Positions 45,040 through 55,481 of a DNA stretch of 64,000 nucleotides are shown one piece after another. Origin of the DNA: Rhizobium sp. 18065 (GTDB lineage Bacteria; Pseudomonadota; Alphaproteobacteria; Rhizobiales; Rhizobiaceae); contig NZ_CACSJP010000006.1 of the NCBI RefSeq assembly GCF_902706095.1, positions 1 to 64,000 on the forward strand. Direction: 5' to 3'. Both the position numbers and the translations under genes were made by a program. Every line of letters begins with the position of its first letter. Positions within the stretch are counted from its first letter, which is position 1. The notes beneath the pieces are model-generated. The model made no database searches. It was not told where the DNA came from and worked only from the letters and a program-made list of their open reading frames with translations.

Positions 45040-46371
45040 TCAGACCAGCATGCCCATCGGGTTCTCGATGTAGCGCTTGAAGGCGCCGAGCAGTTCGGCA
45101 CCGAGCGCGCCATCGACGCAGCGATGGTCGGTCGACAGCGTCACTGTCATGACATTGGCGATCTTCATCTCGCCCTTCTTGACCACGACCCGCTCCTCGC
45201 CCGCGCCGACCGCCAGAATGGTGGCATGCGGCGGGTTGATGACAGCGGAGAAGCTCTTGACGCCCATCATGCCCATGTTGGACACGGCCGTTGTGCCGCC
45301 CTGGAATTCTTCCGGCTTCAGCTTGCGATCCTTGGCGCGCTTGCCGAGGTCCTTCATCTCGTTGGAGATCGCCGAAAGCGTCTTCAGCTCTGCGCTGCGG
45401 ATGATCGGCGTGATCAGCCCACCCGGGATCGACACGGCAACGCCGACATCGGCGTGCTTGTGCTTGACCATGGCGCTTTCCGTCCAGGAGACATTGGCAT
45501 CCGGCACGTCGCGCAGGGCAAGCGCCAGGGCCTTGATGACCATGTCGTTGACCGAGAGCTTGTAAGCCGGGGCGCTGTCCTTGCGCGGAGCGGCATCGTT
45601 GAGCTGGGCACGCAGTGCCAGAAGCGCATCGAGTTCGCAATCGACGGAGACGTAGAAATGCGGCACCGTCTGCTTGGATTCAACCAGACGCTTGGCAATG
45701 ATCTTGCGCATGCCGTCATGCGGCACGAGCTCGTAGGAACCTTCGGCAAAGTTCTTCAGAACAGCCTCGTCGGATGCACCCTTTGCCAGAACCGGTGTCG
45801 GAGCGGCAGAAGGTGCGGCAGCAGCAGGTGCCGCCTTGGCGCCACCGGTGGTGACTGCCTTCTCGACATCGCTCTTGACGACACGGCCCTTGGGACCGGA
45901 GCCCGAAACGGCAGACAGGTCGAGACCGGCTTCCTTGGCGAGGCGACGCGCCAGCGGCGATGCAAAGACGCGGTCGCCAGAATGGGCAACAGCGGATGCA
46001 GGTGCTGCAACGGGTGCCGGTGCTGCGGCGGCGGCCGGAGTGGCGGCCGGTGCAGGAGCAGCAGCTGGTGCCTCAGCCTTGGCCGGCGCAGCAGAACCGC
46101 CGCCGGATGCGGCGGCCGCTACATCCTCGCCGTCGACGGCAAGAATGGCGATCAAGGCATTGACCTTGACGCCTTCGGTGCCGGCGGCAACGAGGAGCTT
46201 GGCAACAACGCCTTCATCGACGGCTTCCACTTCCATGGTTGCCTTGTCGGTCTCGATCTCGGCGATGACATCGCCGGACTTGACGGTGTCGCCTTCCTTG
46301 ACCAGCCACTTGGCCAGATTGCCCTCTTCCATCGTCGGAGAGAGCGCCGGCATGGTGATATTGATCGGCAT
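45040..46371 (-). CDS. pdhC: pyruvate dehydrogenase complex E2, dihydrolipoamide acetyltransferase
   Basis: E2 transfers acetyl groups from the lipoyl arm to CoA and forms the core of the complex. The 443-residue protein has one lipoyl domain (lysine in [16 protein letters not shown] near residue 42), an Ala/Pro-rich linker (about 85-130), a peripheral-subunit-binding domain ([13 protein letters not shown] and [13 protein letters not shown]), and a catalytic domain ending with [16 protein letters not shown] with the active-site His. GGGGAGG lies upstream of the ATG. Confidence 0.96.
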   Translation of the reverse strand: MPINITMPALSPTMEEGNLAKWLVKEGDTVKSGDVIAEIETDKATMEVEAVDEGVVAKLLVAAGTEGVKVNALIAILAVDGEDVAAAASGGGSAAPAKAEAPAAAPAPAATPAAAAAPAPVAAPASAVAHSGDRVFASPLARRLAKEAGLDLSAVSGSGPKGRVVKSDVEKAVTTGGAKAAPAAAAPSAAPTPVLAKGASDEAVLKNFAEGSYELVPHDGMRKIIAKRLVESKQTVPHFYVSVDCELDALLALRAQLNDAAPRKDSAPAYKLSVNDMVIKALALALRDVPDANVSWTESAMVKHKHADVGVAVSIPGGLITPIIRSAELKTLSAISNEMKDLGKRAKDRKLKPEEFQGGTTAVSNMGMMGVKSFSAVINPPHATILAVGAGEERVVVKKGEMKIANVMTVTLSTDHRCVDGALGAELLGAFKRYIENPMGMLV

Positions 46372-46386
46372 GACCTGAGCCTCCCC

Positions 46387-47763
46387 TTACTTGTAGCAGA
46401 CGGTTTTGACGGCCTGAACCACTTCGCCGACATTCGGCAGAGCGAGCTTTTCGAGATTGGCCGCGTAAGGCATCGGCACATCCTTGCCAGCGATCGTCAG
46501 AACCGGTGCGTCGAGATAATCGAAGGCTTCGCGCTGGACGATGTTGGCAATGTAATCGCCAACGGAGGATTGCGGATAGCCCTCTTCAATGGTGACGAGG
46601 CGACCGGTCTTCTTCACCGACGCAATGATCGCCGGCATGTCCATCGGGCGGATGGTGCGAAGATCGATCAGTTCGACATCAATCCCCTCCTTCTCCAGCT
46701 CCGCCACGGCCTTCACGGCATAGGTCATGCCAATGCTCCAGGAAACCATGGTCACGTCCTTGCCGGTCTTGTGAATGCGCGCCTTGCCGATCGGCAGGAC
46801 AAAATCATCCATCTTCGGCACTTCGAACGAGTGACCGTAAAGGATTTCGTTCTCTAGGAAGATGATCGGGTTCGGATCGCGGATCGCAGCCTTGAGCAGG
46901 CCCTTCGCGTCAGCCGCCGTATACGGCATGATGACCTTCAGTCCCGGGATCTGGCTGTACCAGGCCGCATAGTCCTGGCTGTGCTGGGCGCCGACGCGGG
47001 CAGCTGCACCATTGGGACCGCGGAAGACAATCGGCGCACCCATCTGGCCACCCGACATGTAAAGCGTCTTGGCGGCCGAGTTGATGATCTGGTCGATCGC
47101 CTGCATGGCGAAGTTGAAGGTCATGAACTCGACGATCGGGCGCAGGCCGGTCATCGCCGCGCCGACGCCGACGCCGGCAAAGCCGTGTTCGGTGATCGGG
47201 GTGTCGACAACGCGCTTGGCGCCGAATTCGGCAAGCAAGCCCTGGGTGATCTTATAGGCACCCTGATATTCAGCGACTTCCTCACCCATGATGAAGACGT
47301 CGGGATTGGCGCGCATTTCTTCGGCCATGGCTTCGCGCAGTGCTTCACGCACCGTCATCGTCACCATTTCGGTGCCCGCCGGAATATCCGGATCGGCGGC
47401 TACCTGCGAAACCGGAGCAGCCGGAACAGGCGTAGATGCTGCGGCCGGAGCCGGCGCTTCTACGGCAGGTGCTGCCTCGGCAGCCGCTGCCTTCGGTGCC
47501 GGTGCGGCATCGGCACTTTCTCCATCCTGCAACAGGATCGCGATCACGGCATTGACCTTGACGCCTTCGGTACCGGCAGCAACCATCTGCTTGCCAAGAA
47601 CGCCTTCGTCAACAGCTTCCACTTCCATGGTCGCCTTGTCGGTTTCGATTTCAGCGATCACGTCGCCAGACTTAACGGTGTCGCCTTCCTGCTTGATCCA
47701 CTTGGAAAGCGTGCCTTCTTCCATGGTCGGAGAAAGGGCGGGCATCAAAATTTCGATCGGCAT
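46387..47763 (-). CDS. pdhB: pyruvate dehydrogenase E1 beta subunit with N-terminal lipoyl domain
   Basis: A 458-residue E1 beta subunit. Residues 1-80 form a lipoyl domain ([15 protein letters not shown]), joined by an Ala/Pro linker (about 85-130) to the transketolase-like beta subunit beginning [14 protein letters not shown]. Later motifs include [16 protein letters not shown] and [15 protein letters not shown]. Fusion of a lipoyl domain to E1 beta is a known alphaproteobacterial trait and provides an extra acyl carrier. It stands between pdhA and pdhC with 15-base gaps, in a clear operon. Confidence 0.96.
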   Translation of the reverse strand: MPIEILMPALSPTMEEGTLSKWIKQEGDTVKSGDVIAEIETDKATMEVEAVDEGVLGKQMVAAGTEGVKVNAVIAILLQDGESADAAPAPKAAAAEAAPAVEAPAPAAASTPVPAAPVSQVAADPDIPAGTEMVTMTVREALREAMAEEMRANPDVFIMGEEVAEYQGAYKITQGLLAEFGAKRVVDTPITEHGFAGVGVGAAMTGLRPIVEFMTFNFAMQAIDQIINSAAKTLYMSGGQMGAPIVFRGPNGAAARVGAQHSQDYAAWYSQIPGLKVIMPYTAADAKGLLKAAIRDPNPIIFLENEILYGHSFEVPKMDDFVLPIGKARIHKTGKDVTMVSWSIGMTYAVKAVAELEKEGIDVELIDLRTIRPMDMPAIIASVKKTGRLVTIEEGYPQSSVGDYIANIVQREAFDYLDAPVLTIAGKDVPMPYAANLEKLALPNVGEVVQAVKTVCYK

Positions 47764-47778
47764 GGGTTCCCTCCCCGA

Positions 47779-48825
47779 TTACAGAAGAATGTCGGTGTAG
47801 AGCTCGGATACATCCGGCTCCGGATCGGCCTGGGCGAAATCGGCACTGTCGGCGACGATGTCGCGAACGTCCTTGTCGATTGCCTTCAGCTGATCTTCAC
47901 TAGCCCAACCTTTTTCGAGAAGGCGAGCCTTCACCTGCTCGATCGGATCCTGCTCCGAGCGCATCTTCTGCACTTCTTCCTTGGAACGATACTTCGCCGG
48001 GTCGGACATCGAATGGCCGCGGTAGCGATAGGTCAGCATTTCGAGGATGATCGGACCCTTGCCGGAACGGCAATGCTCGAGCGCCTCGTCGGCTGCCGCC
48101 TTGACGGCGCGCACATCCATGCCATCGACCTGGATGCCGGGAATGCCGAAACCGATACCACGCTTGGAGTAGTCAGCCTGCGCCGTGGCGCGAGCCGTCG
48201 ACGTGCCCATGGCATAACGGTTGTTCTCGACGATGTAGATGATCGGCAGCTTCCAGAGAGCAGCCATATTGAAGCTCTCGTAGACCTGGCCCTGGTTGGC
48301 AGCACCATCACCGAAATAGGCGACCGATACATTGTCATTGCCGCGATACTTGTTGGCGAAGGCGAGACCGGTGCCGAGCGAGACCTGGGCACCGACGATG
48401 CCGTGACCGCCGTAGAAATGCTTCTCTTTCGAGAACATATGCATGGAGCCGCCCTTGCCCTTCGACAGGCCGCTGCGGCGACCGGTCAATTCGGCCATGA
48501 CGCCACGGGCGCTGAGGCCGGCGGCCAGCATGTGACCATGGTCGCGATAGGCGGTGATGACCTGATCACCCTCCTTCTGCGCCATCTGCATGCCCACCAC
48601 GACGGCTTCCTGGCCGATGTAGAGGTGACAGAAACCGCCGATGAAGCCCATGCCGTACAGCTGGCCGGCCTTTTCCTCGAAACGGCGGATCAGGAGCATT
48701 TCACGGTAGGCGTGAAGCTCTTCGTCGGCACCAAATTCAGGCATATTTTTTCCGGTGAATTCCTTGCCGGCAACTTTTGCAGTCGTTTTCCGGCTGGAAG
48801 CAGTCGCGGATTTTCGCGGCGCCAT
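47779..48825 (-). CDS. pdhA: pyruvate dehydrogenase E1 alpha subunit
   Basis: A 348-residue thiamine-diphosphate enzyme subunit that decarboxylates pyruvate. The TPP/magnesium motif GDGAANQGQVYESFN is near residue 170. GGSMHMFSKEKHFYGGHGIVG and the phosphorylation-loop-like YRYRGHSMSDPAKYR also match. The N-terminus has a short basic, Ser/Thr/Lys-rich arm. It is the first pdh gene, with GGGAGGGA ahead of the ATG, and about 150 bases of AT-richer sequence upstream with inverted repeats. Confidence 0.96.
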   Translation of the reverse strand: MAPRKSATASSRKTTAKVAGKEFTGKNMPEFGADEELHAYREMLLIRRFEEKAGQLYGMGFIGGFCHLYIGQEAVVVGMQMAQKEGDQVITAYRDHGHMLAAGLSARGVMAELTGRRSGLSKGKGGSMHMFSKEKHFYGGHGIVGAQVSLGTGLAFANKYRGNDNVSVAYFGDGAANQGQVYESFNMAALWKLPIIYIVENNRYAMGTSTARATAQADYSKRGIGFGIPGIQVDGMDVRAVKAAADEALEHCRSGKGPIILEMLTYRYRGHSMSDPAKYRSKEEVQKMRSEQDPIEQVKARLLEKGWASEDQLKAIDKDVRDIVADSADFAQADPEPDVSELYTDILL

Positions 48826-48903
48826 TCATCCCTCCCATGGGTTATGCATGCTCTATCGTTGAACGCAGAATAAGCAAGAAAAGGCACGGCGGCAATGCTA
48901 GAA

Positions 48904-48928
48904 ATGCATAGCTTGCATTCCCCGCAAG
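48904..48928. promoter_or_regulatory. nested inverted repeats upstream of pdhA
   Basis: ATGCA (48904-48908) is mirrored by TGCAT (48914-48918). The overlapping CTTGC (48912-48916) is mirrored by GCAAG (48924-48928), with another CTTGC in the following T-rich stretch. The site is about 80-100 bases before the pdhA start. TTGC/GCAA symmetry suggests a repressor site, but the regulator is unknown. Confidence 0.3.
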
Positions 48929-48974
48929 TAATTGTTTTTTCTTGCAGATTTTCGATTAACTTGATTTCAGTTAA

Positions 48975-49292
48975 TTAGAAATAGGTATTGAAGATGACGA
49001 TTTCATCCGGTCGCGACATATTCAACTGATAGCGCGCCTTCTCGTCAATGATGTCTTCATCGAGAGAGCCGTCACTCAACAGGCCGACTTCCTTCTCAAG
49101 GCTCGTACGCTGCGCGACAAGCACAGAAAGCTCGGAACTGCGCGCCACGCGCTGTCGCTCGAACTCCTGCGCAGCGCGCAGACCATAGTCGCCATGGAGG
49201 GAATGATAACCGAAGTAGGAGAGGAATGCGATGGTTACGGCAGGGAGAATGAGACGCCCGAATTTCTTCTTTTTATGATGCCTGGTCCACAT
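48975..49292 (-). CDS. FtsB/DivIC-type septum formation initiator protein
   Basis: A 105-residue bitopic protein. A basic N-terminus (MWTRHHKKKKFGR) precedes one membrane helix (about residues 14-33), then a coiled coil (about 45-80) and the conserved end EKARYQLNMSRPDEIVIF. Such proteins help assemble the divisome with FtsL and FtsQ. ATG 49292 is preferred over a frame 12 codons longer, since it places the basic residues directly before the helix. It lies between eno and pdhA, a classic alphaproteobacterial position. Confidence 0.88.
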   Translation of the reverse strand: MWTRHHKKKKFGRLILPAVTIAFLSYFGYHSLHGDYGLRAAQEFERQRVARSSELSVLVAQRTSLEKEVGLLSDGSLDEDIIDEKARYQLNMSRPDEIVIFNTYF

Positions 49293-49376
49293 GCCGACAA
49301 CGCCCTGATACGCAAAACTTTTCGCCAAGTTAGCGCCGATGTCTTAACCGATCATTGACCTCGAATGGCGAGCAAT

Positions 49377-49408
49377 AAAAAACCTGCGCCACGTCCGTGG
49401 CGCAGGTT
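49377..49408 (-). terminator. rho-independent terminator of eno
   Basis: A perfect 12-base stem (AACCTGCGCCAC at 49381-49392 with GTGGCGCAGGTT at 49397-49408) and loop GTCC. On the minus strand it is followed by TTTTATT. It lies about 25 bases after the eno stop and before the FtsB-like gene. Confidence 0.88.
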
Positions 49409-49432
49409 CATTGACATGCGTTGAAAGCAGTA

Positions 49433-50797
<1,365 letters not shown>

Positions 50798-50912
50798 TTA
50801 GCCTAAGATCCAGAAAATACAATGACAGGCTCGGGCCGACAATTCCGAAAACCTAATCGATTTAAAAGAATCGAATCCCTCTGCGGGCGCCGACCAATCG
50901 ATTGAATGGAAT

Positions 50913-51761
50913 TCAGGCGGCCTTGGCGATATCGTCGAAGGCGATCAGCTTTTCCAACAGGCGGCGCATGTGGTCGATGCGAACCATGTTCGGGCCATCG
51001 GACGGCGCATTGTCCGGGTCCTGATGGGTCTCGATGAACAGCCCGCCGACGCCGACAGCCACCGCCGCGCGGGCCAGCGTTTCGACAAATTCGCGCTGTC
51101 CGCCGGAGGAGCCGCCCTGCCCGCCCGGCTGCTGAACGGAATGCGTGGCATCGAACACGACCGGCGCGCCCATAGAAGCCATGATCGGCAGCGACCGCAT
51201 GTCGGAGACCAGCGTATTGTATCCGAAGGACGCGCCGCGTTCGCAGAGCAGCACATTCGGGTTGCCCGTGGCATTGAGCTTGTTCAGGACATTCTTCATG
51301 TCCCAAGGCGCCAGGAACTGGCCCTTCTTGACGTTGACCACACGACCGGTCTTGGCGGCAGCGACGAGCAGATCGGTCTGGCGGCAGAGAAAGGCCGGGA
51401 TCTGGAGCACATCGACGGTCGGCGCGACGGCAACGCACTGTTCCTCGGTATGGATATCGGTGAGAACCGGGATGCCGTATTCCTTCTTGATGTCGGCAAA
51501 GACTTCCATGGCCGTTTCCAGGCCGATACCGCGCTCGGCCGAAAGCGACGTGCGGTTCGCCTTGTCGAAGGATGACTTGTAGACGAGGCCGAGGCCGAGT
51601 TCGCGGCAAAGTTCGACAAGCTTTCCGGCGATCATGAAGGCATGGTCGCGGCTTTCCATCTGGCAGGGGCCGGCGATCAGGGCAAAACGACCCTTTTGCG
51701 AGAAGACAGCCTTTCCGGCACCTTCGCCGACGGTGACTTCGGAATTGGTCGGATTGCTCAT
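50913..51761 (-). CDS. kdsA: 3-deoxy-8-phosphooctulonate synthase
   Basis: KdsA condenses arabinose-5-phosphate with phosphoenolpyruvate to make Kdo-8-phosphate for lipopolysaccharide. The 282-residue protein shows [12 protein letters not shown] near residue 26, [11 protein letters not shown] near 63, then [21 protein letters not shown] and [19 protein letters not shown]. The start overlaps the stop of the VOC gene by 4 bases, and CGAGGAGC precedes it. The 205 bases between kdsA and eno show no further gene. Confidence 0.97.
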   Translation of the reverse strand: MSNPTNSEVTVGEGAGKAVFSQKGRFALIAGPCQMESRDHAFMIAGKLVELCRELGLGLVYKSSFDKANRTSLSAERGIGLETAMEVFADIKKEYGIPVLTDIHTEEQCVAVAPTVDVLQIPAFLCRQTDLLVAAAKTGRVVNVKKGQFLAPWDMKNVLNKLNATGNPNVLLCERGASFGYNTLVSDMRSLPIMASMGAPVVFDATHSVQQPGGQGGSSGGQREFVETLARAAVAVGVGGLFIETHQDPDNAPSDGPNMVRIDHMRRLLEKLIAFDDIAKAA

Positions 51762-52651
51762 GCTTGCTCCTCGAAAACGAATAGGACGCCCTGGCCTGGG
51801 GCAGGCGCCACGATCAGGCGCGCGCCCACTTTCTGATAAGCGATGGCATTAGCAGCGAGACAGGCTTCTGTCACGCCGATATCACGGCTGTGAAACACGA
51901 CGGCGGCGCCCTCAAGGCCCCGGCCCTTTCTGCGCGGGGTAGAACCGAAATGCGCACTGAACCCTTCCGGTGTCAGCGCATCGACGCTGGCATTCGCGGT
52001 CAGAAGCGAGATACCAAACGAATGCGCTGTGACATCTCTCTGGCCAAGGCCGAGTTCGAGCAGATACTGGAAATCGCTGGGATTATCTTCGACCAGAACA
52101 ACGCGCGAAATGCCGACGACGCCATTGCCATGCACTAGCAACGCGCCCCGGTCTGTCGGCAGGGCGTTGATCCGCTGACAGGCAAACAGGAAGAAATCGG
52201 GACCGCGCAAGTCGGCGGCAAAGGCCAGCCTGAAGGCGGCATTGATCTCGCGGCCATCGGGAAAGCGCATCTGTCGGGCGAATTCCAACATTTCACCGGC
52301 GCCGAACCCTTGCGTCCGAAACCGAATATCGTCGGCAGAAGCATCGTCCGTTTTGACGACGATGGCTGACAGGCCCTCACCCTTCCGGAACCGGAACGCC
52401 TGATCACGCGCCACGAAGACATTGCCGGCTTTGGCCGAGGCCTCGCAGTCCTCGCGACTGGCAACGGCCAGCGGCTCCAGGTAGGTCTCATCGGCGAAAA
52501 ACACGCAAGCGTTTTCGGTACCGAACGGATGGATTGCGTCAGCGGCGACAGTAAAGCCGAGCGCCGACAGACGCGCTCTTGCGACATCCAGCGATCCCAC
52601 CGGCAGGACAAGATGATCAATCGACCTCGGCGCCTGATGTTGCGTCTCCAT
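51758..52651 (-). CDS. VOC superfamily (glyoxalase-like) protein
   Basis: A 297-residue protein of the glyoxalase-like domain type, built from paired beta-alpha-beta-beta-beta modules. The first module has [21 protein letters not shown], with a potential metal-ligand His near residue 12. The acidic [13 protein letters not shown] follows, and a second module starts near residue 160 ([21 protein letters not shown]). No specific reaction can be assigned. ATG 52651 has AGGAGA upstream. It precedes and overlaps kdsA, but no link to Kdo synthesis is known to me. Confidence 0.82.
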   Translation of the reverse strand: METQHQAPRSIDHLVLPVGSLDVARARLSALGFTVAADAIHPFGTENACVFFADETYLEPLAVASREDCEASAKAGNVFVARDQAFRFRKGEGLSAIVVKTDDASADDIRFRTQGFGAGEMLEFARQMRFPDGREINAAFRLAFAADLRGPDFFLFACQRINALPTDRGALLVHGNGVVGISRVVLVEDNPSDFQYLLELGLGQRDVTAHSFGISLLTANASVDALTPEGFSAHFGSTPRRKGRGLEGAAVVFHSRDIGVTEACLAANAIAYQKVGARLIVAPAPGQGVLFVFEEQA

Positions 52652-52684
52652 ATCGATCTCTCCTGCTATCAACATCCGTCTTAC

Positions 52685-53227
52685 CTAGTGCTTATGACGG
52701 GGCAGCGAAAGGGCATCGATGCTCGCTTTTAGTTCGGCGATCTCCTGCCGGGTCTCCTGCAATTCCTTCAGAACATGCAGATCGATCTTGCGGTGCAGCC
52801 CGAGAACCTCGATCTCCGCCTTCAGGTTGATCTCATAATCCTTGGCCGCCATGAAGCGGTCGCGCTCTGCCTGGCGGTTCTGGCTCATCATGATGATCGG
52901 CGCCTGGATGGCGGCAAGCATCGACAGAATCAGGTTGAGGAAGATGAAGGGATAGGGATCCAGCGATTCGGTCGCCAGAACGACGGTGTTGAGGATGACC
53001 CAGACCACCAGAAACAGCAAAAAGCCGATGATGAAGTTCCACGATCCGCCGATACGGGCGATCGCATCGGCCAGACGCTGGCCTGTGGTGGACACCGCCA
53101 GAAAATCCTGACCGGCATCGGTGGACAGGGTGCGTTGTTCGCGCGCATGGCGCAGCACCCTTTTCTCCGCCGGGTTCAGTTCATGTACGGCCTTGCCGAA
53201 CAGCGTCTTTTCCGTGTCCACCGACAT
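52685..53227 (-). CDS. DUF1003 domain-containing membrane protein
   Basis: A 180-residue protein with two membrane helices (WNFIIGFLLFLVVWVILNTVV near residues 65-85, and PFIFLNLILSMLAAIQAPII). They are followed by MSQNRQAERDRFMAAKDYEINLKAE, the DUF1003 hallmark, and a helical C-terminal tail with coiled-coil character. The function is unknown. A TTG precedes the ATG but is less likely to be used. It lies 33 bases upstream of the VOC gene on the same strand. Confidence 0.87.
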   Translation of the reverse strand: MSVDTEKTLFGKAVHELNPAEKRVLRHAREQRTLSTDAGQDFLAVSTTGQRLADAIARIGGSWNFIIGFLLFLVVWVILNTVVLATESLDPYPFIFLNLILSMLAAIQAPIIMMSQNRQAERDRFMAAKDYEINLKAEIEVLGLHRKIDLHVLKELQETRQEIAELKASIDALSLPRHKH

Positions 53228-53384
53228 CAATCACGATCTCCGTTTCGATTCGTCGCCAGTGTTTGCGCCAATATCCGGCAAAGACAATGGGCGACACTGT
53301 CACACACAGCCGATCGTCAATATGGGAGGGATTCGGCCGACCTCTGTCGGCCAGTGATCCGCAGCAGGTCAGATCGAGCAACGA

Positions 53385-53867
53385 CTATTTGGGGAAGCCA
53401 TACTTCTCGGTGATGCTCCAGAACGACTGGTTGATCCTGATAAGCGAGCGGATGCTCTCGCGGATCCGTTCGATTTCCTGATCGTCGAGTTCCTCGATCT
53501 TGCCGTATTTGATATCGTCCCGTCCTTCGAAAATACGCATGGACTGGGTCAATCCGCGGCCGCTGTCAGGGTCGAACGAATAGATGCAATGGTTATATTT
53601 GTTGCGAAGTTTGGCCTCTTCCGACAGACGTCTGGTTGAATCCAGTATATCGGCACGACAATCGGCCGGTGTCTTCTGCATCTTCGCCAGTCGCTCGACG
53701 AGATCGATGCGCGCGCGTGGCGTATTTAGCGTCAGAAAGATGACGATCGCCGTCTCCTTGTCCGACTGGGCGAGGCCGGCGATCATATGGATCAAGAGAC
53801 TTTCGGTATTGGTCCAAGTGTAATTCAACTGCCCGATCAGCAGCAGCACATCCTGAAATCTACGCAT
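53385..53867 (-). CDS. hypothetical protein coupled to the LuxR-type regulator
   Basis: A 160-residue protein that I do not recognise. From ATG 53867 it overlaps the 3' end of the regulator gene by 8 bases, so translation is probably coupled. The frame stays open 37 more codons inside the regulator gene. The protein is helical, with QLNYTWTNTESLLIHMIAGLA at the start, a middle segment RARIDLVERLAKMQK and an acidic C-terminal helix ending RINQSFWSITEKYG. No signal peptide or membrane segment is evident. A partner or modulator of the regulator is possible, but this rests only on linkage. Confidence 0.6.
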   Translation of the reverse strand: MRRFQDVLLLIGQLNYTWTNTESLLIHMIAGLAQSDKETAIVIFLTLNTPRARIDLVERLAKMQKTPADCRADILDSTRRLSEEAKLRNKYNHCIYSFDPDSGRGLTQSMRIFEGRDDIKYGKIEELDDQEIERIRESIRSLIRINQSFWSITEKYGFPK

Positions 53868-54726
53868 CGCCGCCAGAAACCGGATTGCTGCCCGGCCTGT
53901 GGAGGTCGCCGGAGCCTGATCCGCCACTGTCCCTGTGTTCGAAATAGAGCGCGACCGCTTCGGTTCGATTGTGGACACCGAGCTTGGTGATGATGTTGTG
54001 GATATGGATCTTGACCGTGTGTTCGGACAAACCGAGTGCTGCCGCGATGATCTTGTTCTGGTTGCCCAAAGCGATCCTGGCCAGGATTTCGTTTTCGCGT
54101 TTGGTCAACTGGTGCATGATCTTGCCTTGGATTTCTTGCACAGGGTGCGGTTTCGCCTCGTCGTATGGGGTGTGCCCCTCGTTTCGCCAACTGATGCTGT
54201 CTTGATTCCGATAGGCGATCGACGGGAAATATGTCCCTCCCCTCAGGATTATCCGCAGCATTGAAAGCAGAACATCGAGACTGACATTGAGAGGCAGAAC
54301 TCCCTTGACGTGGCTGGTATCGACGAGGTGAAAACGCTCCACACTGCCGCGCAGATCACTGTCCGTGACAATGGCAATCGCGGCGGAGGGGTGTTGGGCG
54401 AGCAGCTCGCCGGCACAATCACTCAGTTCGTGCGCATGCAGCAAATCGACAAGCACAAGCCGCAGCGGAATATCGAACTCCTCCAGAGCCGATAACATGC
54501 TGACACTGTGCGAAACCCGGATGAAGGGAAATTCTCGTTGAATGGCCGCAGCCATCGCCCCGGAGATAACATCCGGCGGACCAACATACAGAAGTGTCCG
54601 AAGATTTGGCATTGCCTCCAGAGAAGCCGCCAAATCCGCGCCACCGCTCCCGACGTGAGGCGCAAGTTGTTTCATGCAGCATGCCTCCCCGAAAATACAA
54701 TCACAGAGTGCGCCACCTGTCGCCAT
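53860..54726 (-). CDS. LuxR family response regulator-like transcription factor
   Basis: A 288-residue regulator from ATG 54726 (AAGGA 6 bases upstream). The N-terminal 20 residues hold C-x-C-x5-C-C. Residues about 35-165 resemble a receiver domain, but the usual N-terminal acidic pair is missing; one Asp occurs in LVLVDLLHAHEL. The C-terminal LuxR HTH (about 200-260) is canonical: LTKRENEILARIALGNQNK, then LSEHTVKIHIHNIITKLGVHNR. A second in-frame ATG at 54675, with GGGGAGG 8 bases before it, would give 271 residues without the cysteine cluster. It faces away from the type I secretion operon and probably controls it. Confidence 0.82.
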   Translation of the reverse strand: MATGGALCDCIFGEACCMKQLAPHVGSGGADLAASLEAMPNLRTLLYVGPPDVISGAMAAAIQREFPFIRVSHSVSMLSALEEFDIPLRLVLVDLLHAHELSDCAGELLAQHPSAAIAIVTDSDLRGSVERFHLVDTSHVKGVLPLNVSLDVLLSMLRIILRGGTYFPSIAYRNQDSISWRNEGHTPYDEAKPHPVQEIQGKIMHQLTKRENEILARIALGNQNKIIAAALGLSEHTVKIHIHNIITKLGVHNRTEAVALYFEHRDSGGSGSGDLHRPGSNPVSGGDA

Positions 54727-55481
54727 CTCCGTTCCTTTAGAAAACGGTAAACCAAACGGCATCGGTTGGGAATAGTCCGAACGATCTAATGGGCGCGCTA
54801 CTAGACATCATGAGCGACAACAATATCGCAGCACATTGCAAACGAAGCGCATTTCAGCGCGCGGCGACAAGTACAAGTCTAGATCATCTACACAAAACGA
54901 GGGGGAGATTGACGGCCGACTACCTCTTTTGATCCTAATCCGCAGCCAAATGCCAGAGTCGCCGGGCATAAGGCACGCGGTGCACTCTCCACACAATCGA
55001 GCCTTTTTCTGCGGGTAACCACCAAAAAACTCAACCCTGAGCAGAGTGACGTTCTAAACTGTTTCACTACGAACCACTCACCGGGTTACGCTCGCATTGA
55101 TGCTTAGCATGTCAGCAACGGTCGATTGTACTGACTGTCTAGACCTCCATCACGGTTTGCTGCACTGCACATTACTAGCTCCATGTATCAGCTTATCTTC
55201 TGGCGCCAACAAGCACAGACTTGATTTGAGGCGACGACCTGGTTGTTCGCGTTGGGCATGATTCTCGGAGAGACTGCCTGAACAGAGATCGACACCTCAT
55301 AACTGCATTCAGGAGGAGCACTTCATCAGCATCGACAATCGTCGCCGTGGCGACAGTGAAAGTGGCCTTTTGAGGCAATCGTCTTTCAACCGCAGATCAA
55401 TCCGGAATTCGCATGTGAAGACCGTATAGAAGATGAATAACGGTCAAACAGTCGCGGAATCCGATGACGGAGGATACGACT
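54727..55481. other. long intergenic region between the LuxR-type gene and the secretion operon
   Basis: About 755 bases without a credible gene, unusually long for this window. Short open frames here have neither ribosome sites nor recognisable content. The sequence is less GC-rich than its surroundings. The rare tetramer CTAG occurs four times (54801, 54879, 55139, 55175), including the palindrome GTCTAGAC at 55137-55144. It should contain the divergent promoters and regulator sites. A small RNA cannot be excluded. Confidence 0.6.

Noticed and set aside
44458-46857. 799-codon open frame opposite the SGNH hydrolase, pdhC and pdhB
   Set aside because: It spans three real genes and their gaps on the other strand, and has His/Gly-rich shadow composition. 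No ribosome site or domain supports it.
46981-48873. 630-codon open frame opposite pdhB and pdhA
   Set aside because: Antisense to two well-recognised enzymes; composition is that of a complementary-strand shadow.
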